A stretch of DNA of 64,000 bases, taken from Lasiosphaeria ovina (Eukaryota; Ascomycota; Sordariomycetes; Sordariales; Lasiosphaeriaceae). The position numbers were made by a program, and so were the translations under genes. The DNA lies in assembly GCA_033439765.1 (NCBI GenBank), contig JAULSN010000004.1:4908001-4972000 (forward strand), written 5' to 3'. The notes under the pieces were generated by a model. The model made no database searches. It was not told where the DNA came from and saw only the letters and a program-made list of their open reading frames with translations. This document shows, piece by piece, positions 35,825 through 46,727 of this stretch. Numbering within the stretch: the first letter of the stretch is position 1; the number at the start of each line of letters is the position of its first letter.

Positions 35825-38800
35825 TCACCAACCTCCATAGACTAAAAGGCTCGTGACACTGACCCTACCGAAACCATGCTGGCGTAAGAGCTCCCGTCCG
35901 CGGTGGAGCGGGAACTCAGCCACAACCAAGACGCTGACCCGCTCCATGTCCACACCAGCCTTCTGCAACAGCTGCAGCACCGCACACAGGGTCCTGCCCG
36001 AGGCGAGGACGTCGTCGATGACCACGACCTTCACGCCCGCCGGCACCGCATCCTGCTCCATCTCGAGCCTCCCCCTAACCCTCCCGCCGTTACCACCGCC
36101 ACCGCCACCAGAACCATTCGAAGAGACATGCGACTCCGGCTTGTCCACCGACACAGTCGGCGGCGGCAGCCGCCCCGCCGCGCGCACGGCGACCAGCGGC
36201 AGCTCGAAGTGCGGGTCCAGCTGCATGACGAGCGCAGCCGCGAACACGAACCCGCCGGCCTCGGGGGCCACGACGGCGCCCGCACCGCCAGACGACAGGA
36301 ACAGGTGCCGCTGCAGCAGCGTGGCCGCCAGCGGGATCCCGCCGGGCGTCCGGGCGACGCCCAGCACGTTGCGGAACGCCACGCCGGCGCGCGGGAACCC
36401 GCGCGTGCTGGCCACCATGCCGGCGAGCCGGGCGAGGTCGTCGTGCAGCAGCGGCAGCAGCTGCGCGGCGGCGAAGCTCTTCGCGGCGGCGGCGTTGTCG
36501 CGCCTGTCGTTGGCGAACGTGAACGCCGGCCGGCAGGTTTTCTGGTCTTCGTTCTCCTCGTCGCCGGACATGCTTGCGGGACTGTCGTCGTCGTCGTCGA
36601 TGCGCATGGGCTCGTCGTCGATGCAGATCGGGTTGTCCACGCTGTTGTTCTGGCTCCTGGCACCGCGGCCGCGGCGCGCGAGCCGTGTTTCCTTGGCCGC
36701 TGTCACGCAGATGTCGACGACGCGGCTGTGGCACACCAGGTGCGCGAAGGCGGCCACCGGCGCCGCGTCCCGCATGCCCGTCACCAGCAGCACGTCGACG
36801 TCGGCGTTGCCGTACACGACGTCCTGGAAGCGCTCCGCGGGCAGCGCGGGCCGCTGCTGGATCTGGTCGCGGAACAGCGCGTCCATCGCGGCGCGGTGCT
36901 GTTCCTTGTAGCTGCGGTCGGCCAGCAGGCGATCGTAGTCGGCCCCCGTTGCGGTGGCGTACTCCCTCTTGAACGCGTCGCTGATGCTAGCTACCCGTGT
37001 CTTGAGACGTCGCTGCGGGTTGTTGTATGCGTTCGTCAGGCGCTCCGCCCAGATGGCCGCGCAGTAGTCCTTGCCGGCGCCGCTCTCGCCCGTGACGAGG
37101 ATGACGAGCTTGGGCGTCTTGAGGCGTAGACAGGTGTAGGCGAGCGTGTTGTGCGGGTCCAGGTGGCTCTTGATGCGGGCCAGGCGCCGCAGGTTGGGGC
37201 CGAAGGCTCGCACGACCAGGGGGGCGTCCCGCGGGTCGGGGCCTAGGTCGGCGCTGTACGCGCCCTGGCTAATGGGCAGCAGCGTGTTGACGGCATTGTA
37301 TACCCAGTCCTCGGCGGCTTCGGCTGCGTCCGTCCTGTCGTTGTCGTCGTCTCCGCGCGGCCACACGCCCGTCACGACACAGGCAAAGTCCCAGTCGCGG
37401 CAGCCGAACGCGGTTGCGTCGGCCGCCACCTGGCCGATCGCTTGGCCGCCCTGGATCAGGTGGAGGTAACAGAGCGGCGAGGGGCGAGATTTGATGGCCG
37501 AGAGCAGCGCGCGGGTCACGACCGAGGCATTGACGTGTTTGAGAAATACGCAGCGCTTGAACGAGGTCGTCTTTACGCCGCCGCGCACGGCAGCACCCAT
37601 GTACATGCCCGTATCGAGCACGCCGACGCCGTCCACAACCGTGGTGGCGGAGTCGGGCCCCAGCATTCCGTCGAGGGCGCGGTGGGTGTCGGTGCCAAAG
37701 GTGAGGAACTCCGTGTTGGACTCGGTCACGGTGATGCCGATCTGTAGCTTGCCCGCTTCGCTGAATATGACGGCGTCGGCCGAGAAGTTGCGCGGCAGTG
37801 TCCGAGCGACGAGGGCGTCGAACTTCCCGATGCGTTGTTGCGCCTCGCGCTCGTCGCCCAGCGGCACGATCCAGTTCCGCACCGAGTACTTGGGCGCCGG
37901 GCAGGTCTTGAAGATGATGCTGACCACGATAAACATGTGTGTGCCGGCGCCCTTGATGGCCCAGAGCATGTCGTCGTTCATCGCGGCTGTTTCAGCAGGC
38001 CTGGTCAGGGGCGGCTTGCAGTGGATGGGAACGGGGCCGACGCAGATGACGCTGCCCGTCTGCACTTCAACCACGATAGCGCTCTTGATGGCGTCGCACG
38101 CGAGCCCGTGAATCCGGGCCAGATGGCCAATGCCGCCCTGAAGCCAGAGTCCGGCGCCCACGCTGGGCCGAGAGCCAAGAGGAACCGAGACGCCCGCGGT
38201 CATGGCTGCGCTGATGATCTCGCCCGTGGTGCAGCCGGCCTCGACGAGAATATCAACATCTTCCTGCTCTTCCTCCTCGCCATCTCTCATCATGACATCT
38301 TCATTCCTCTTATCTTTATCGTCGCCGCCGAACTCCACGGACTTGAAAATCTCGATCCTCTTCAAAGCCGACATGTCCACGGCGACCACGCCAGGCGCAA
38401 CACAGTGGCCGCTGTGGCCTCCGCCGATAACAGTCAGGCTCAAGCCATGCTTCACAGCCCAGCGGACCGTGCAAGAAACCTGGAAGACCTCCGCGGGCCT
38501 GGCCACAGCAGCGGGGCGAAGGCGGCGGGCGTGGCGGTTCTTGACGGGGAGGTCGCCCAGCACGAGGGGCACCAGGTACGCCAGCTCGAGCAGCGGCTCG
38601 ACGAGCTCCGGCGGGGCGAGCAGCGGCGTGGCTCGGCGCGTGAAGACGGCCATGCGGGCGGGCGAGCCAAAGACGATCTCGTTGCGGAACGGGCTGCCCG
38701 GGTAGCTCATGTCGCGGCACAGGCCGCGCCACTGGGCGCGCAGGACGGGGCTGTCGACGGCGAACCCGGCCACGAACGCCGCGAAGCGGTCCAGCGCCTC

Positions 38801-39213
38801 GTTGCCCTTATCGGCGTCCGGCGCCTTTTCGTCCCCCCCCTTGGCCACGGCGACGAGGCCCGCCGCGAACCGCTCCGTGCGCTGGCACACGCGCAGCGGG
38901 CCGCGCAGCGCCACGTTGTCGCGGTGGAAGACGACGACCATGGGGCTCGCTGGCTCGGGCTCGCGCGACGCGTCGGCACCGTCGACAGACATCTCGTCGA
39001 CGCCCTCAGACGCGTCGCCGTGGTCGTCGCTCAGCATGCCCAGGGCTTGCCGGAGCAGCAGGGGGCGTGGTTTCATGCCGTACATGCCGTGGCCGAACAG
39101 GACGACGTCGAACCTGTCGTGCCTGGGGAAGTCGGCGTTGAGAGCGAAGGGGGTTTCGCGGATGTCGGGCGGGTGCTGGAGATGCGGGAACAGCACGCGA
39201 GGTGGCTCGGGTG

Positions 39214-39246
<33 letters not shown>

Positions 39247-39604
39247 TTTTTCCATTCCTATGGCCCAGGACCTCCAACAGCTCCGCCGCGAACGACTTGC
39301 TGGGCTCAAAGGCCGTGTACCGCGCGACCCTGGATCGCAGCTCGAGCGGGAGGAGGCAGAGAACGCTCTGGGGGCCGGGCGTGATCTCGAGCACCGAGAG
39401 GGAGCCGCGAGAGCGGGCGAGGGCGCCGACGAGGGTGCAGAGTTGCGGGCCGACGAACTCCCGGTACGTCTCCCGCTCGCCGCGTACCACGAGATTATAG
39501 CCGGCAATGGTTTCGGCGTCGGACAGCGGGCGTTGCTCGACGGGCGGGTGGGAAACTTTGGCGACAGCCCTGAGCGCGGATTTGAGGGCGTCGATAGTAG
39601 CCAT
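35825..39604 (-). CDS. Four-module fusion: methyltransferase-like, FAD/BBE oxidase, P-loop kinase-like, phosphoribosyltransferase-like
   Basis: One intronless frame of 1259 aa from ATG 39604 (the frame stays open to 39877, with further ATGs). Module 1, about 1-330, looks like a class I methyltransferase: LSVLEITPGP, YTAFEPSKSF and FDVVLFGHGMYGM in the expected order, then FHRD and CRDM. Module 2, about 350-825, is an FAD-linked oxidoreductase: VIGGGHSGH with the usual flavin-linking His (about 395), GGIGHLARIHGLACD, LWAIKGAGT, and a BBE-type end IKSHLDPHNTLAY. Module 3, about 830-1000, has a P-loop GESGAGKD and the order SISDAFKREYA, DRLLADRSYKEQHR, LLVTGMRD, matching animal-type phosphomevalonate kinase. 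Module 4, about 1070-1259, is adenine-phosphoribosyltransferase-like: FPRAGVAFR, PEAGGFVFAAAL, LPPPTVSV, and PRPP motif VVVIDDVLASGRT. An acidic linker joins modules 3 and 4. No signal peptide; a cytosolic multifunctional enzyme is likely. The reaction is unknown. Confidence 0.8.
39215..39245 (+). repeat. (ATT)n microsatellite encoding poly-Asn
   Basis: Ten trinucleotide units lie inside the fusion gene and encode ten Asn residues on the minus strand, in the methyltransferase-like module between its second and third beta strands. A triplet unit keeps frame when length varies. It is likely a surface loop. Confidence 0.85.
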
Positions 39605-40912
39605 CGCGTCAGACAGTGTGGGATAGCTCTGGTTGTGGTTTGCGAGAAAGTTGAACTGTTCGAATGAATGAGCAATCATATACCAGGTTCGCGGAGGAGA
39701 TGGACTGTGGAAAGAATTTGCAGGCTGGGTGACTTGAGTGAATAGTGAAGAGACCCTGATGCTACTGGCATGTGCTCGGAAACTACAGGTGCCCCGTGAC
39801 GAGACGTTTCTGCCCTGGTGACTAGGTAGGCAGGTACATGGATGGCTATGGGACGAAAGGAGGAGATCAAGTTCCATTTGTGCAAGGATGAAAGCCCAAA
39901 CTACATGAAGCTTGCCTGCCTGCTTTGGCCGGGTAATATTGTTTGCAGGAGCGGCAGCATACTTTGTATTGTTTCAGAACACACAGAGTATACATAGATG
40001 ATGGCTCTGCTTTGTCACTCCGAGCGTGTATACGAATTGCTTGTACTACTTTGTAAGTATAAAGGCGGCGTACGTCTGCTCTCAGCCCCACGAAAACACG
40101 CCATATCCTCTCTTCTGGGCTTATAGCTTGCATTAGTTGGTTCTCTTTAAAATGAGTGATTACGGCATATCCCCGTTTTAACCCTGAACTGGTTAACCGG
40201 GACATTTACTCGCCGGACGGATCTCTATATTCACGAAAGAAAGGGAATATGTTTCAAGACATCTCACCTGAGCTCATACTAACGCCTTTGTCGTCGTTGT
40301 CCGGATCCCATGTTCTTGAGCTGGCCTAACTTTGTTAGATATGCTAAGTTAGTTAATAGTGTTTCTTTAAAAGGGCTCCAGCGGTAGATAATTAAGGGGT
40401 TTCGCCACAATCATAATGGCTGAGGTGTTTTCTGTATTTAAAATTATTTATAATTGCAGATAGCCCTGTTTGGACCTAGCTTCCGGTATTGTACAGCCTG
40501 GTACTTTGAGACAAATCTAGGTACACGTGATTTGCTTTTTTGTTCATAGTCCTGAGCTGGGCTGAGCTGCGTCTGATATTCGATCTGAGTTTTCCCTAAT
40601 TCTTCCCTGGGCTAAGGCAATCCATCCTTTACACGGCATATCTCAGCAAGCTCAAACCCTACTGTCGATTTTTGGAGGCATGTACTTGTACTTTTTCCAC
40701 ATCACCCGCTGGGCGCCAGCTTGGCGCATGACGCCACCTCGGAATACCTCGAGCCTGTGCTTAGTCATGCGGCAATGAGCGCGAGCGACACTCTTGGCGA
40801 GCTGCCAACTTGCGCGGATTAACACCATTCAGCCTTCCCATAGATACTAGAAAATTCCAACCCTCCCACAACGCGGTAATTATCACCTAAACTTTCCAAC
40901 TTCGCCGCGATA
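39605..40912. other. 5' region of the fusion gene and AT-rich gap
   Basis: 39605-39877 continues the fusion frame and may be leader or an N-terminal extension without recognisable features. The rest up to 40912 is AT-rich and shows no gene. 40548-40620 resembles 56625-56700 and is listed as a repeat. Confidence 0.45.
40548..40620 (+). repeat. Dispersed repeat with GTCCTGAGCTG core, copy 1
   Basis: About 70 bp sharing GTCCTGAGCTG, then GTGAGCTGC-like and TCTGAT or CTGATT segments with 56625-56700 in the same orientation and order. The match is patchy but extends over several blocks. Parent element unknown. Confidence 0.4.
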
Positions 40913-41651
40913 ATGGGCTACGAATCCGAGATCACCAAATGCGTATTCTCCATCATCGTTCTTGGCCTTGCAGCAGCTGTTATGACTAGCACTCAGGACT
41001 TTCTCTACCAAGTAGCGGCTTACAATGTTGCAATTGTCGGTGCCTCTTTCTCGATGACGATGACCTGATATTAGGACTATCTAAACCAACTCGGCCCAGT
41101 CTACCATCACTCTCGTATCTTCGGCCTTATTTGCGTATATAATCTCGAGACAGCGACGAGCATCCCAGCTAATAGGACTTTCCTCGATTCTGTCTACGAT
41201 TCTCTGGTTCACCGCATTCGTACTGATGTTCGTCGGCGCCGGGCGTGCCGGGGAAGATTTCTTCAGTGATGGAAACAACGCACGTGCACTTACCATCCCC
41301 CTAGCTTTGTCCCAAGCGTCTGTGCCCGAGCCTACTACCGCCAGGCCTTATATTCCGTTCAGATCGAAGGCTACTTGGTCCGGCGCGGAAGATGAGGAGT
41401 CAACAGCTACTATTTCGACAACACTGAGAACACTTTACACAACTTCTCCGAATTCGCGTCCGTCAACCGCACCGACAAAGACACAGGCATCTTCGTCAGA
41501 CTGCTCGGGTTGGTATTGCCCGCGCACCATCACGCCGCGAGTATATTGGGGCTCCGTCGGCAAAGTAGTAGGCAAGGCAGCTTTCGAGACTGTGAAAGCC
41601 GTGCGGAGCGCATCATACGCGTGTGCTGTATTTGGGCTTCTAACTTTGTAA
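40913..41651 (+). CDS. Possible small multi-span membrane protein
   Basis: The frame from ATG 40913 gives a hydrophobic helix (FSIIVLGLAAAVMTSTQ) and the start of a second. Downstream, 41100-41651 continues with two more hydrophobic helices (LVSSALFAYIIS; LSSILSTILWFTAFVLMF) and a Ser/Thr-rich tail. A 64-nt intron, 41036-41099 (donor GTCGGT, CTAAAC near the acceptor), joins them in phase for 224 aa. Alternatively there is no intron: the skipped part contains hydrophobic residues interrupted by TGA and TAG separated by one codon, followed by a one-base shift into the same downstream frame, which would make this a decayed four-helix (MARVEL-like) gene. I cannot decide between the two readings. 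Confidence 0.4.
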
Positions 41652-43847
41652 GCAAGATTTATCCTGACGACAAGTGATCGCTTCCGATACTTCAGTTAGC
41701 ATCATCGCTGCGATTGGCAACAGGTGGGACTCTCGCCGAAGGGTGAATAAACAAGAGGAAGGGATAAGTTTAATTGCCAGCGCAAGAGGTGATAATAGAC
41801 CTTCTCACGAGCAGACGGGACAGTTAATGGTTCCTCCTATGCCAGAGCCCCAACACCCAGGGGCTGCGCATCTTTAGGATTGGGAAGTACACATGACATG
41901 ACCAAAGCTCGAGTGACCACATTGGAAAATAGTAATGTACTTTGCTGCGCAGCTTTGAGGGCAATATAAAATGCTTAGCAGCCCTAACCCGTCATGTGTG
42001 AGCTACGGGAGACTAGCCGGCTCTAGGCACCTAAGTAGTCTCGGGGTTCTTTTATTTTTCTCTTTTTATTCGTTGATACCGCCTTGTCCATGTCCTGACT
42101 AAAAACTCTTGGTTAGCCCGAGATTGGCTTGATTGGATGGGTTTAACTTGGCCGCCCCCAAAGCTGAAAACACCACCAGTCCCTCAATATTCATCACAAA
42201 AATCTATTACAAACGTAATGAATATAGACGGAAAAGGTTAACTAATGAACTACGTATTCCAGCTAGAAGCCATGAGATACTATGTGGGGACGTAACGATG
42301 AAGCCAAAGGAGATCGATAACGAGGTAATCAAGCCCTTACTTAGCATATGAACAGGTTAGAGAACGATCGGCGTATCTTCATTACTAGTGAAGGCCCAAA
42401 ACGCCAGTTGACTAGAGGGGTAAACACAGAGCTCTTTGGCTAGGTACTTTGCGAAGGAGGCAGCAGGATGGAACCTCCCTACTATTCCCTCCCGCGTCAA
42501 TTTTCAGGCTGCCTCGAGAGAAGAGACCAATACCGTGGGAATTGCAGAACCGGAAAGACAGGTTACATTGCAGATTTGGCGTGTTTTCTCTCCTGGCGTG
42601 TTTTCTCTCTCGGATCAAGGCCACGATTCGAAACTCTTTGCAGATTGGCCAGGGGAGACAAGGTAATTCGGAATTTGTGGAATTGCCATTTTACGTTCCG
42701 GCACTCCCAGAACAGCGTTTTGTCCAGATTCAGTTGACATGATTATTCACCAGGGCATCGCCCCTGGCCTGTTTTTTTGTGGGCACGTGAGAAACATTTC
42801 CATCTTGGCTTCCTTAAGGTGGGCGTGGAAGTGGATCGATCTGATCTGAGCCTCAAGGATAGACAGGGCCGGAGAGCTATTTGGAAACGTCGGCAACCCG
42901 AATACCGGCGAGTTTGCGGAGTGGTAAGAAACGCCAAGAAGTTTGCCCCAATCAGGGCGAGTTGCCTCTTTTATCACTGCAGGGACTTTGTGTAGCTGAA
43001 AGCCTGAAACAGACAAATATAATGGTGGCTAGGATGAGAACTTTCAAATACGCAGACCCAAGTCTAGGATTTAAGTCCAATTGGCAGAAGATTAATTTAT
43101 CAACGTAATCATTAAATGTCGACCTTCTGAGGTGAGCGGGCGGGCGCCTCCGGTCTCACAAGACATGCTTCTGGGTCATCTCGTAACTAGGTAGCTGTAA
43201 TCAGCACCGCCCGTGGTGTTGCCATCCACGGTGCCAATTGATGACTCGTTGCCACCTTCTCCCAAGATATTAGCCCCGAAAGCTAGGCAAAGGCTCCAGG
43301 TCCATCAACTTGGCCGCTCACGGGAAAACCAGCATTTGTCGCCGCTGACCGCAGCCAAGTGCTCACTGCTAAGTGCTGACTGACAAGGGTCAGCAAGGGT
43401 CGGGATACGACCATCCGCGCCAGCGGCTCGACAATTAGTGATTCGGAGCGATTCGGTCAGTAAGCCCCTCTCTCCCCTGGGAACTTTCGTTAGCTCAGCT
43501 CTGCGCATGATTTGGCTATTCTCCAATGGCACGCCACAGCAGGCAAGCCTTGGGTGGTAAGGCAAAAAGGATCTGCCAAGATTGGAATCTCGTAATCCAC
43601 CAGATCAACCGACGTTGCCGCCAAGACACTGCTTACGTTGTACACCGTCCCATCGCAACATGGATCTGCTCAGAGATCATGGTAGCCTGGCGGAGCAAAC
43701 AGAGCATGCGCCGTTTGAGAGCAAAAACTCATATAACTGCAGTCAAATCTCGTCGATTAGCTTGGCCTGCAAAATTCGCTACACAAATCTCGACATCATT
43801 AGCACCTTGCCAACCAAGACAGACCTGATCAGTGAACTCATATCAAG
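41652..43847. other. Long intergenic region
   Basis: This 2.2-kb stretch has no supported gene. 41940-42360 is AT-rich. At about 42580-42612 a short block (CGTGTTTTCTCTC) is present twice in tandem. 43370-43405 has short imperfect direct repeats (CAAGTGCTCACTGCTAAGTGCTGACTGAC-type). The promoter of the GMC enzyme lies at the right edge. Confidence 0.5.
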
Positions 43848-45941
43848 ATGGGACTGTACAACAAATTGCCTGAGGACCTGCAGGAGGTTGACATTATAAT
43901 TGCCGGAGGTAAGTGCAGGAGATTGTTGCCCAGATCTCGAACAAGGGTTGACAACAAACTCCAGGCGGCGCTGCTGGCTGCGTTGTGGCCTCAAGACTGG
44001 CAGCTGCGGACCCCAACCTATCCATTCTGGTTATTGAGGGAGGCACCAACAACTACAACAACCCCACCGTCACAAATCCGATGCTGTTTGGACAGCATCT
44101 CGCCCCAACCAGCAAGACTGTCAATGTTTACCAAGCCAAAACAGCACCCCAGCTGGCTGGGCGTGCTCCTGTCGTCCACACCGGAGGCATCCTGGGAGGC
44201 GGGAGTTCCGTCAACATAGCGATGTAGGTCCAACTGGTTCGAGGAGAATGGGTTGTCAAGCGGCTACTTACACGCGTGCGTGCAGGTACACTCGAGGCCA
44301 ACGGTCAGATTACAACTCGTGGAAGACACCAGGCTGGTCGACGGATGAGCTCCTGCCGTATTTCAAGAAGGTATGGTCAGCCCAACGGGCCGCACATGAG
44401 CTTCGCTAACACCAGCCCGCACGAAGCTTGAAACGTTTCATGGCGACGGAGACGCTGCCACACATGGCTCCAGTGGCCCTATCCAAATCTCAGACGGCGG
44501 CTTCACCGTTGGAAGGGCCAAGGCAGATTTCCTCCAAGCGGCCAAAGCTGTTGGGCTTGCTGAGCTGAGGGACATGCAGGATTTTGATGCCAGCAACGGC
44601 ATGGGAAAGTGGTACCGCTACTCGTCGCCCGAGGGGAAACGCCAGGACTCGGCGCACGCCTATCTCCATCCTCTGCTGCAGGGCGGACAGCACCCAAATC
44701 TCCACGTCCTGGTGGAGCACAAAGTGCTGCGCGTCTTGCTCGACGAGAACAAGCAAGCCCGCGGCGTCGAATTCACCACGAACCCCGCTTATCAGAGCGA
44801 CGCAAGCCTCACGACGCAACCCAAGCAGACGGTCAGGGCTCGCAAACTCGTTGTGCTCTCGACTGGTGGTGTTGCTACCCCTCTGGTTCTCGAGCGGTCG
44901 GGTGTTGGCAGGCGGGAAGTGCTGGAGCGCGCTGGCGTGCCGCTGGTGGAGGAGCTGCCCGGAGTAGGACACGACTACCAGGACCACATCTTGAGCCCGA
45001 CGCTGTACGTCACGGCACTGGGGCCGGACGAGACGGCGGATGAGATCATGAATGGAGAGCTGCCTACCGAAGAGGCCATTGCCAAGAAGAACAAGATCCT
45101 GGGGTGGAACGGCATTGATGTCGCCATCAAGATGCGCCCGACCGAGGCAGAGGTCACGGCTCTCGGGCCTGAGTTTCGCGCGATCTGGGACAAGGACTTC
45201 AAGGACAACACCAACAGACCGCCGAGTCTGATTCCCATCTTCAATGGGTAAGTAAAATGGTGTGCTCCAGGCGGAGGGCATACAGGGGGGCAGATTAACA
45301 AAACCAGAAAGCTGACAAAATCCAGAAACCTCCTCCCCGTGCCTACGTCACACGCGTTCCAGTACATCACGTGCGGAAACATCCTCACATACCCCTATTC
45401 GCGCGGCCACGTCCACATCACGGGCCCAGAGCTGGCCGACGCGCCCGACTTTGACGTGGGATTCTTCACGGACAAGGGCGATTTCGACCTCAAGGTGCAG
45501 CGATGGTCGTACAAGAAGGTCCGAGAAGTCATGCGGCGATCTCACTTCTACCGTGGCGAGCTGGCTGGCGTTCACCCGAGGTATCCTGCCGGGTCCAAGG
45601 CAGCGTGTGTCAAGCTCGACAGGCCGCTTGCCGAGGTCCTGGGTGGCGAGATCAAGGAGCTCGAGTACTCGGCCGAAGATGACGCGGCGATCGACCAATT
45701 CCACCGCGAGATCTCGAACACGACGTGGCACTCGATTGGCACGGCTAAGATGGCGCCGAGAGGCGAACTGGGCGTCGTCGACAAGGACCTCAACGTCTAC
45801 GGCGTGCAGGGCTTGAAAGTTGTCGATCTGAGCATTGTTCCCGAAAACGTTGCGGCAAACACGTACAACACTGCTCTGATGGTAGGCGAGAAGGGTGCTG
45901 CCATTATTGCGAACGAGTTAGGTCTGTCGTTGCCATTGTAG
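43848..45941 (+). CDS. GMC oxidoreductase, alcohol oxidase type
   Basis: FAD enzyme oxidising primary alcohols, probably with O2 giving H2O2. Five exons, 43848-43908, 43965-44223, 44286-44370, 44427-45247 and 45326-45941, join in phase for 613 aa. The dinucleotide-binding motif is split by intron 1: IIIAGGGAAGCVVASRL, followed by VIEGG. GMC signature 1 is GGILGGGSSVNIAMYTR, and signature 2 corresponds to STGGVATPLVLERSG with PGVG..YQDH. The catalytic pair is His in TTWHSIGTAKM and Asn in AANTYNTALMVGEKGA. NNYNNP near the N-terminus and KIRPTEAEV resemble methanol/alcohol oxidases rather than glucose oxidase or aryl-alcohol oxidase. No signal peptide is seen, so it is probably intracellular; the C-terminus, LSLPL, is not a clear peroxisomal signal. 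Confidence 0.92.
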
Positions 45942-46727
45942 GGCAATGAACTGATTTTTCGAGGGGTTGTTGGTTTTCTATTCTCTTGTAAGAGGGCACT
46001 AGTTGCACGACCAACATGATCACATAGCGTCAAGTAGCGGAAAAATTGATCTTGTTCCATTTGTTAAATTTAGGAATGAAGAAATAATGGGTGGACTCAA
46101 ATTACATCTATGTTCGGCTCCTAGGCTGAATTGGGATTGCGGAGGGGGTCATCGAAACAACGCTAGACTCGGACGTACCTTCCAGTTTGCTCCCACGGGT
46201 TCCTCGCCTGTCTCAGATCTCGCTAAGGTTTGGGTATGCCGGCCACCTGACTGTTGATGGCAACGCATCGGGAAGGCACTGCCTGGGCAAGGCACTGATC
46301 AGGTTTTCAAACCCGGAAGTTCTTTCCCCCATTGACTGCCTTTGACATATCTTCCGGGTCCATTGTGCGTTGTGTCCCATGCACGCCGATTCGGTACAGA
46401 GGTGCATTAAAAATGTACCTTGCCCTTGCATTGAGGCCGGAGCTTGGGTGCCGCACGGCCAGATTGGAGATGCAACCCGCGCGATGGCACAACCGGGCGT
46501 CATTTCCGTTCCTTTTCAGCCGCCGAAGCGAGCTCGCCGGGGTGCATACGATGTCGTTCCGATATTACCACTCTAGCGTGGTGCTCGATGGCTGCGTCGA
46601 TGTCGCCAATAATCACATAAATTACATTACTTGTGCAAATGATCGCCAGCCGCGATTCGGATTTCTTTGACGCGACATCTGTCACCTGTGATCAACGGGC
46701 TGGACAAACAACAAGACACTTCGCAGA
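45942..46727. other. Intergenic gap
   Basis: This 786-bp gap lies between the GMC enzyme and the GH5 enzyme, which run in the same direction. It contains the GMC 3' region and the GH5 promoter. No domain-bearing frame or repeat was seen. Confidence 0.5.

Noticed and set aside
37835..39667. 610-codon plus-strand open frame
   Set aside because: Antisense to the fusion gene. All domain motifs are on the minus strand; the plus product is Arg/Ala/His-rich without domains.
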